Assembly: GCA_023419055.1 (NCBI GenBank)
Contig: JAEZYO010000197.1
Location: 1 to 18,407 of the forward strand
Length of the DNA stretch: 18,407 bases
Direction of reading: 5' to 3'
From: Pseudomonadota bacterium
Lineage (GTDB): Bacteria; Myxococcota; Polyangia; Polyangiales; Polyangiaceae
The translations under genes were made by a program, and so were the position numbers. Each line of letters begins with the position of its first letter. The stretch's first letter is position 1. Positions 13,931-18,407 of this stretch are shown here, one piece after another. The notes beneath the pieces were generated by a model. It did no database searches and was not told the origin of the DNA. It saw only the letters and a list, made by a program, of their open reading frames with translations.

Positions 13931-14566
13931 TCACCGGGAGCGCGGCGCGCGACGAGGCTTCACGGCCTTTGGAGCCCGCGCGGTGGGAGCCGGAGTGACG
14001 GAGCGCACGATGCGCGCGGGGAGGAGCCGGGCGGCCAGGTCGAGATCGATAGTGACGTCGCCAGTGAGCCACCGGCGCGCGGTCTCTGCGACAGGGCCCA
14101 CGACCAGCATCTCGAAGAGCGGCGCAGGCAGGCGAATGAGCCGCCCCCCGGCGACGTGGGGCGCAAGCCAGGCTTGAAGCGCCTCGAGCCGCGGCGTGCG
14201 CGCGGCCGCGATCGCCGGGCCGTGCGCGGGGACGAAGCTCGCGTGCGCCTGCGCGTGCACGAAGAGCGCGCGGTCGCGGTGCTCACGCGTGAAGGCCAGG
14301 TACGCACGCACCAGCGCTTCGATGCCCCCGTTCGCGCTCCGGCATGGCACGACCGCTGCGACGATCGTGTCGAGCAGCTCGGCAAGGCAGCGCGCGTACA
14401 CCTCCGCACGGAGTCCGTCGAAGCTTCCGAAGTGATGGTACAGGCTGCCGAGGCTCCGCCCGCTTTCCTTCACGACCGCATGGATAGTGAAGTTTTCGGG
14501 GCCTCCACGCGCGTGCACCTCGATCGCCGACGCGACCATCGCGTCCGCGGCGTTCTCACGCGGCAC
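13931..14566 (-). CDS. TetR/AcrR family transcriptional regulator
   Basis: 211 residues from GTG 14566. That start is chosen because AGGAGG lies six bases upstream and because it overlaps the SDR stop by 11 bases; the open frame extends further up but without family features. The N-terminal HTH (about residues 26-47) reads FTIHAVVKESGRSLGSLYHHFGS, the typical TetR 'YYHF' ending. The C-terminal helical domain should bind an unknown ligand and dimerise; the last 20 residues are Arg/Pro/Ala-rich. The SDR gene is immediately upstream and translationally coupled. The regulator therefore probably represses its own operon, with the SDR acting on the inducer or a related compound. Confidence 0.92.
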   Translation of the reverse strand: MPRENAADAMVASAIEVHARGGPENFTIHAVVKESGRSLGSLYHHFGSFDGLRAEVYARCLAELLDTIVAAVVPCRSANGGIEALVRAYLAFTREHRDRALFVHAQAHASFVPAHGPAIAAARTPRLEALQAWLAPHVAGGRLIRLPAPLFEMLVVGPVAETARRWLTGDVTIDLDLAARLLPARIVRSVTPAPTARAPKAVKPRRAPRSR

Positions 14567-15407
14567 GCGTGGCCTCCTCTTCGAGCCTTGCGAGCGACGC
14601 GGCCTGGTTCCACACGGCGGTAGCGAGCGCTTCATCCCGCGCGACGGGGAGGAGCGGCTTTTCGACGTCGACGTCGAAGTAGCGGCCGCTGCTCGCGTTC
14701 GTGTCCGTCGCCAAGCGAACGACCGGGCGAGCACCGGCGGCAGGTTCCTGCCATGCCCACTTCACCACGCGGAGCAGCCCCCCGAGTACGCCCGGACGAT
14801 CTCCGAGGCCGGTCCGGATGACGCCGGGATGGACGGCGTCGATCCGAGGCCCGAGCCCGGCCCAGCGCTTTGCGAAGCGCGGCATGCAGAAGAGGTTGAG
14901 GAGCTTGGTCGTCGCGTAGGTGCGCACCGGGTGGAAGTCGTCGCCGTACGGCGTCTTCGCGAGATCCACGCGACCGAGACCGTAGAGCCCGGCGCTCACC
15001 TGCACGACGTGCGTGCGGGACGCCGCGAGCAACGGCTCGAGCAGAAGGTTCAGCGCGAACGGCGCGAGGTGGTTCACGATGAACGCGCGCTCGAGCCCTT
15101 CCTCGTCGCGCTCCACGCGGCTCGGCCACACGCCGGCATTGTGCACGAGCACGTCGACGCGAGGCGCGCAGGCAGCGAGCTCCTTCGCCACCTCGCGGGT
15201 GGTCCGAAGGGACCCGAGGTCACCCCTGACCAGCGTGACGCGGCCGCCGCGCTCGCGGATCCCGCGCACGGCGCCCTCGGCGCGCTCGGGATCGCGAACG
15301 ACCATGACGACATCGTGACCGAGCCGAGAGAGCTGGGTCACCACCGCGAGGCCAATGCCGCGACCGGCGCCGGTGACGACGGAGACAGGGCGAGCGGAGA
15401 CGACCAT
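14556..15407 (-). CDS. SDR oxidoreductase, retinol-dehydrogenase-like
   Basis: 283 residues from ATG 15407. Motifs: cofactor loop TGAGRGIG (12-19), HNAG in place of NNAG (89-92), Asn112, Ser138 in VQVSAGL, and Tyr164/Lys168 (YATTK). The motif RTYATTKLLNLF matches the 'YxxSKLxNxLF' seen in retinol dehydrogenase and WWOX-like SDRs, which oxidise or reduce retinoids, sterols or other lipophilic alcohols and ketones. VRDP after the second strand, with Arg, suggests NADP(H). The bacterial substrate is unknown. It is the first gene of an operon with the tetR-type regulator (11-base overlap) and probably the lipoprotein. GAGGGG lies a few bases before the ATG. An AT-rich repeat 25-47 bases upstream is the likely operator. 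Confidence 0.92.
   Translation of the reverse strand: MVVSARPVSVVTGAGRGIGLAVVTQLSRLGHDVVMVVRDPERAEGAVRGIRERGGRVTLVRGDLGSLRTTREVAKELAACAPRVDVLVHNAGVWPSRVERDEEGLERAFIVNHLAPFALNLLLEPLLAASRTHVVQVSAGLYGLGRVDLAKTPYGDDFHPVRTYATTKLLNLFCMPRFAKRWAGLGPRIDAVHPGVIRTGLGDRPGVLGGLLRVVKWAWQEPAAGARPVVRLATDTNASSGRYFDVDVEKPLLPVARDEALATAVWNQAASLARLEEEATRAA
14573..14578 (-). promoter_or_regulatory. Ribosome binding site fixing the tetR-type gene start
   Basis: AGGAGG on the minus strand sits six bases before GTG 14566, within the last codons of the SDR gene. It rules out the longer upstream frame and supports coupling. Confidence 0.75.
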
Positions 15408-15431
15408 ACCCCCTCAGCTTACGCTCGGCAG

Positions 15432-15454
15432 GAACTTTGTTCTAGAACTTTGTT
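15432..15454. promoter_or_regulatory. Putative TetR operator: direct repeat GAACTTTGTT around GTTCTAGAAC
   Basis: GAACTTTGTT is present at 15432-15441 and 15445-15454, 13 bases apart. The junction forms a perfect 10-bp palindrome, GTTCTAGAAC (15439-15448). On the minus strand CATAAC (15454-15459) could be a -10 element, placing the repeat at the transcription start of the SDR-tetR operon, where a repressor would act. The site is strikingly AT-rich for its surroundings. Confidence 0.5.
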
Positions 15455-15562
15455 ATGCTCGGGTCTCGAGACGAAGGGCCGCGAGGCGACCTTGGTTGGA
15501 GTGAGCCACGCGAAGGCGTTCGGCGCTCGAGCCGGATCCGACGACGAAGGTGGCCGTCGCGT

Positions 15563-15592
15563 GCGCCGATCGACGGCGCGCCGATCGACGGC
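15563..15592 (+). repeat. Two tandem copies of GCGCCGATCGACGGC
   Basis: The 15-mer is repeated exactly at 15563-15577 and 15578-15592, followed by a further GCG. CGATCG within it is palindromic. It may be a simple replication-slippage duplication. Confidence 0.6.
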
Positions 15593-15763
15593 GCGAAGCT
15601 CCGCCCTGCTCGGCGTTCTCGCAGTAGAGCAACGAGATGCTGAGCACCCAGAGGGCGCGATCGCAGCGCCCGCGGCTTGACCGCTGCGAGCGCAGCCGCG
15701 CACGAGCGCTCATTTCGCGCCGTGCCGGACCCAAGGCCGGTGAGATCGCTGCGCGCGAACATT

Positions 15764-15791
15764 TGACCACAGACGTCGATGGTCACGTGAC
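15764..15791. promoter_or_regulatory. Two overlapping palindromes upstream of the small secreted protein gene
   Basis: TGACCA (15764-15769) and TGGTCA (15780-15785) flank a 10-base spacer whose centre, GACGTC (15772-15777), shares the same axis: 9 of 11 base pairs match. GTCACGTGAC (15782-15791) is a second, perfect palindrome overlapping the right arm. They lie 60-87 bases before ATG 15851, a suitable place for an operator. The regulator is unknown. Confidence 0.45.
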
Positions 15792-15850
15792 GTAGCAGCA
15801 AGGCTTCGCGAAACGTCTCTGGAGGCGCTGGTTCGCGAGCGGAGTAACCA

Positions 15851-16249
15851 ATGATGATGAAGAAGACTTGGCTGGGCGCTGGGATCTTGGTGGCAGGAGT
15901 CGGGTTGCTGATCAGTCAAGGCGCGCTCGCGGGCCAGAAGACGACGGCAAACGTGATCATCACCAACACTGCCACCGCCCATGAATTCTCGGGCTCCCAG
16001 GGCTCTGCCCGAAACAGCGCCGACGCGCTTCAGCGCATTTACTGCTCCATCGACCACATTTCTGGCTTCTGCCTGGCCCGGAACAGCGCCGGGGCGGTCG
16101 CGAGCTGTTCGACCAGCAATCCCGACATCATGGCCGTCATTCGGGGTATCAATGGTGACAGCTACCTCTTCGTGAGGCACGACGGTGCGGGCACTTGCAC
16201 TAGCGTCTCCGTCAATAGCGGTTCCTACTACGCGCCAAAGAATCCCTGA
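15851..16249 (+). CDS. Small secreted four-cysteine protein, unknown function
   Basis: 132 residues. Three consecutive ATGs (15851, 15854, 15857) follow GGAG at a normal distance. The signal peptide is clear: MMMKK, a hydrophobic core, and ALA cleavage near residue 27. The mature protein of about 105 residues carries Cys65, Cys74, Cys86 and Cys116, probably two disulfides, consistent with export. The sequence ARNSA occurs twice (53-57 and 77-81). The composition (Asn, Ser, Thr, Gly, predicted beta strands, NGDSYLFVRHDG) suggests a compact beta protein. I do not recognise a family. The coiled-coil protein gene follows 24 bases after the stop, so the two are probably one operon ending at the hairpin 16817-16836. 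Confidence 0.8.
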   Translation: MMMKKTWLGAGILVAGVGLLISQGALAGQKTTANVIITNTATAHEFSGSQGSARNSADALQRIYCSIDHISGFCLARNSAGAVASCSTSNPDIMAVIRGINGDSYLFVRHDGAGTCTSVSVNSGSYYAPKNP

Positions 16250-16273
16250 TCTCCTGCTGCCGAGGATGGGCAC

Positions 16274-16816
16274 GTGAGGACGCAGGTCTTGTTGGCAGCT
16301 TCGGTCGGTTCCCTGATCGTGACCGTCGCGGCCGCGACGCTCTGGAGCACGCGGACGCAATCCGCGCAGATCGAGGCATTGACGCAAGAGGTTCGTCGCG
16401 ATCGAGCCTCCTTGGCACGGCTCGAAGCGAGCCTCGCCGCCAAGGCGCGCGTCGCACAGCCTGCGTCCCTCACCGCCACCGCCTGTCCCCCCGGCACCGA
16501 AGTCGGCGCCGAGGGGCTCGAGGCGGCGATCAAGAGCGCGGTGAACCTGGCGCTCGACGAACGCGAGACGAGTGAGCAGCTCGAGCGCGAAGCCGAGGCG
16601 CAGCCTAGCCCCGCCGCCGAAGCAGCGGCCGTGAAGGCCGAGTCGCTCATCGACGAAGCCGTCCAGATGCGAGTTTGGAACGACGTGATCGCGTCGCGGT
16701 TTCGCGACCTCTCCCAGATCATGACGAAGGACCAAGTTCGTGAGTTGCGCCGACAAGTGGCGGCTCTCGCGACCGAGGGAAAGATCGTCTTCGAGGGAGA
16801 CCTTCCTCCCTTCTAG
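16274..16816 (+). CDS. Membrane-anchored coiled-coil protein, unknown function
   Basis: 180 residues from GTG 16274, with GAGG eight bases upstream. One N-terminal hydrophobic segment (about 5-24) is followed by charged heptads (QIEALTQEVRRDRASLARLEASLAAK, about 32-58) that predict a coiled coil, then ACPPG with a single Cys, then acidic, Ala/Glu-rich helices. The C-terminal third contains MTKDQVRELRRQVAALATEGKIVFEG. The segment probably stays as a membrane anchor because no cleavage site is obvious, leaving the bulk in the periplasm. No catalytic motif or known family is visible. The location 24 bases behind the small secreted protein suggests a shared transcript and possibly a shared envelope role. 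Confidence 0.75.
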   Translation: MRTQVLLAASVGSLIVTVAAATLWSTRTQSAQIEALTQEVRRDRASLARLEASLAAKARVAQPASLTATACPPGTEVGAEGLEAAIKSAVNLALDERETSEQLEREAEAQPSPAAEAAAVKAESLIDEAVQMRVWNDVIASRFRDLSQIMTKDQVRELRRQVAALATEGKIVFEGDLPPF

Positions 16817-16836
16817 CTCACGCGCAAACGCGTGAG
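16817..16836 (+). terminator. Perfect 8-bp hairpin directly after the coiled-coil gene
   Basis: CTCACGCG (16817-16824), loop CAAA, CGCGTGAG (16829-16836) starts at the first base after the stop codon. The stem is perfect and GC-rich, but no T-tract follows. It is the expected position for an operon-ending terminator. Confidence 0.55.
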
Positions 16837-16849
16837 TCGATGCCCCAGC

Positions 16850-17060
16850 GTCGTGGCATCCACCGCGGCGAGGCCCCGATCGCCGATGAGCTATCTCGCC
16901 CGCTGGCGCATGTTCCGCGCGCGGTTGCTGTTGCGCGAGAGCGAGCTCCCACTCGGCGCGATCGCGGAGCAGGTCCGCTACCGGTCGGCCGCTAACGTTT
17001 TCACTGACCTTCTCGCGCGAGCACGGCATATCCCCCGGGTGCTTTTTCGCACGAGGCGCA
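16850..17060 (+). pseudogene. Frameshifted C-terminal remnant of an AraC-family regulator
   Basis: In one frame the sequence reads SPMSYLARWRMFRARLLLRESELPLGAIAEQVRYRSAA, the classic second half of an AraC-family DNA-binding domain (cupin-linked type). At about 16994 the match moves to the next frame and continues TFSLTFSREHGISPG, the usual end of the domain. Removing one base there restores the family sequence. The first helix-turn-helix, the sensor domain and a normal stop are missing, and the upstream codons show no AraC similarity. It is therefore a decayed fragment lying between the coiled-coil gene and the dehydrogenase gene. The stretch 17061-17211 holds nothing else recognisable. Confidence 0.8.
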
Positions 17061-17211
17061 GCGCAAGCTGGCTCCCGGCTCGTCGCCTACCGCAGCCGCG
17101 AGGCGCAGCGCCGGCCCGTGCCTCGTCACGACGCGGCGACCAGAACGTCTCGAGATCCCTCGGCTGGGACGGAAAGCTCGACAGCGGCGTCCGACGGACT
17201 ACGAGACCCTC

Positions 17212-18407
17212 ATGACCCGGGTCACTCGCACCACTGCCTCCGCCGCGCTCGCGCTGTTCCTCGCCGCGTGTACCAGGGGCAATCCGCCGCAAACCCACGG
17301 CCCGGAGCCAATGACCCAGGTCGTTCCGGCTGACGGGAGCGGTCAAGAGACGGAGCCGATCGTCGGTCCCAACCCGTCGGGCGCTCCGGTCGAGACGGCG
17401 CCACCCAACGTGCCCGAGTTCAAGCCGGCGTTTGCCGGTCAAACGCGCGCACCGGCGATTCAACCGCAAACCAAGTTCGTGGTGAACGAGGTGACGACTG
17501 GCCTGAAGCGTCCCTGGGCCATCGCGTTCTTGCCGGATCAGCGCTTCTTGATCACGCAGAAGCACGAGGGCTCGCTGCTCATCGTGGGCGCGCGGGGCGA
17601 GAAGTCGGCTCCCGTGCAGGGGGTGCCCCAGGTGGTGGGCAAAGATCAGTCCGGCCTGCTCGATGTGGAGTTGGCTCCCGATTACGTCACCAGCAAGCTC
17701 ATTTACCTGAGCTACGTCGAGCCGCGGGACGGCGGTAACGGGCTCGCCGTGGCGCGCGCCAAGCTGATCGACGGTGCGCAGCCCAGGCTCGAAGAGCTGA
17801 AGGTGGTGTTCAGGGCCATGCCGACGCTCGATTCGGACAAGCACGCCGGCGGTCGCTTGGTGTTCGCCGCCGACGGTCACCTGTTCGTCGCGCTGGGCGA
17901 GCGGTCCATCATGGAGGGTCGCGTTCAGGCGCAGGACCTCAAGAGCCATTTCGGCAAGGTGGTGCGCCTGAAGCCGGACGGCGCCGTGCCCCAAGACAAC
18001 CCGTTCGTGGGCAAGGACGCAAAGCCCGAAATCTGGACCTCCGGTCACCGTAACCCCCTCGCCGCCGCCTTCGACGCTCGCCATCGCTTGTGGGTCGTCG
18101 AGATGGGGCCGCGCGGTGGTGACGAGCTGAACCTGATCGAAAAGGGCAAGGACTACGGCTGGCCCACCATCGGCTACGGTGAGGAGTACTCGGGCTCGCC
18201 GATCCACGAGACCACGCAGGCGCCGGGCATGGAGCAACCGGTCTACTACTGGGATCCCGTGATCTCGCCGGGTGCGCTGACCATCTACAGCGGAGCCCTG
18301 TTTCCCGAGTGGAGAGGCAACTTCTTCATCGCGGCGCTCTCGGGCCAGTCGCTCGTTCGTCTGACTCTGAAGGACGACCGGGTCACCGGTGAGGAGCGCC
18401 TGCTCGC
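17212..18407 (+). CDS. PQQ-dependent sugar dehydrogenase-like lipoprotein (glucose/sorbosone dehydrogenase family), C-terminus beyond window
   Basis: 398 codons from ATG 17212 run off the right edge. The signal peptide ends in LAAC with lipidated Cys20. A Pro/Gly-rich linker of about 60 residues follows, then a beta-propeller of the soluble glucose dehydrogenase/YliI (Asd) type: GLKRPWAIAFLPD, DKHAGGRLVF with the family's catalytic-type His211, HFGKVVRLKPDG, WTSGHRNPLAAAFD, and EMGPRGGDELNLIEKGKDYGWPTIGYGEEY. Family members oxidise aldose sugars with PQQ in the periplasm, passing electrons to the respiratory chain. GHRNPLAAAFD differs slightly from the common GHRNPQGLAFD, which may affect substrate or cofactor fit. 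No PQQ-synthesis genes are in view. It probably has its own promoter, as a pseudogene and a hairpin precede it. Confidence 0.92.
   Translation, partial: MTRVTRTTASAALALFLAACTRGNPPQTHGPEPMTQVVPADGSGQETEPIVGPNPSGAPVETAPPNVPEFKPAFAGQTRAPAIQPQTKFVVNEVTTGLKRPWAIAFLPDQRFLITQKHEGSLLIVGARGEKSAPVQGVPQVVGKDQSGLLDVELAPDYVTSKLIYLSYVEPRDGGNGLAVARAKLIDGAQPRLEELKVVFRAMPTLDSDKHAGGRLVFAADGHLFVALGERSIMEGRVQAQDLKSHFGKVVRLKPDGAVPQDNPFVGKDAKPEIWTSGHRNPLAAAFDARHRLWVVEMGPRGGDELNLIEKGKDYGWPTIGYGEEYSGSPIHETTQAPGMEQPVYYWDPVISPGALTIYSGALFPEWRGNFFIAALSGQSLVRLTLKDDRVTGEERLL

Larger units (their letters stand above)
15408..15850. other. Non-coding region upstream of both the SDR-tetR operon and the small secreted protein gene
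   Basis: 443 bases between divergent genes. It contains the AT-rich direct repeat near the SDR start, a 15-base tandem duplication at 15563-15592, and two overlapping palindromes at 15764-15791. Open frames on the minus strand cover it in all three frames, but they are Arg/Ser-rich, lack recognisable motifs and have no good ribosome binding site. No gene is called. Confidence 0.5.

Noticed and set aside
12786..14177. Plus-strand open frame of about 463 codons
   Set aside because: It crosses the AraC end, the lipoprotein and the TetR gene in a shadow frame. Its translation is Arg/Ala-rich with no domain, and the real genes there have clear motifs and ribosome sites.
14487..15680. Plus-strand open frame of about 397 codons
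   Set aside because: It is antisense to the SDR gene with a complete catalytic set; a high-GC shadow.
15442..15801. Overlapping minus-strand open frames in the 15408-15850 gap
   Set aside because: Several frames are open at once, which is expected in GC-rich DNA. The products are Arg/Ser-rich without motifs.
15710..17029. Minus-strand open frame of about 439 codons
   Set aside because: It is antisense to the secreted protein and coiled-coil genes. It has no recognisable motif and is His/Arg-rich in the manner of GC-rich shadows.
16978..18237. Minus-strand open frame of about 419 codons
   Set aside because: It is antisense to the sugar dehydrogenase, whose motifs are unmistakable.

Overview
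The window is a high-GC, gene-dense stretch of bacterial chromosome. GC-rich codon use, several Gly/Ser-rich lipoproteins, a PAS-rich hybrid histidine kinase, a bacteriophytochrome and many short overlaps between genes suggest a myxobacterium, probably of the Sorangium/Polyangiales type. That assignment is inferred from style; no rRNA or other marker gene is present. There is no tRNA, CRISPR array, intact insertion sequence or prophage.

Layout. (1) 1-1152, minus: the N-terminal part of an exported DUF4105/Lnb-type protein, cut by the window edge. (2) 1364-3150, plus: a diiron haem-oxygenase-like (HDO) protein followed closely by a class I methyltransferase with an NPPY motif. It converges on (3) 3137-3835, minus: an exported protein, probably a lipoprotein, resembling an isolated secretin module. 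Divergent from it is (4) 3923-6130, plus: a 735-residue protein of unknown function with two similar internal modules and a C-terminus resembling MbcA/ParS/Xre antitoxins. (5) 6447-11385, plus: a signalling block. A PAS-PAS hybrid histidine kinase with its own receiver is followed by a biliverdin-forming haem oxygenase (bphO), which overlaps a bacteriophytochrome histidine kinase (bphP). The haem oxygenase makes the chromophore for the phytochrome. (6) 11403-13032: a divergent SDR oxidoreductase/AraC regulator pair with repeated operator-like motifs between them. (7) 13029-15407, minus: a retinol-dehydrogenase-like SDR overlapping a TetR regulator, then a lipoprotein with a carboxypeptidase-regulatory-like domain. 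An AT-rich repeat upstream looks like the operator. (8) 15408-15850: a non-coding stretch with a tandem repeat and a strong dyad. (9) 15851-16816, plus: a small secreted four-cysteine protein and a membrane-anchored coiled-coil protein, closed by a perfect hairpin. (10) 16850-17060: a frameshifted AraC remnant. (11) 17212-18407, plus: a lipoprotein PQQ-type sugar (glucose/sorbosone) dehydrogenase, cut by the window edge.

The clearest functional unit is red/far-red light sensing (bphO-bphP, possibly with the upstream hybrid kinase). The least understood parts are the HDO/methyltransferase pair, the divergent 735-residue protein and secretin-like protein, and the small secreted protein with its coiled-coil neighbour. 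These are the best candidates for undescribed biology, but nothing in the sequence proves that any of them forms a new system.
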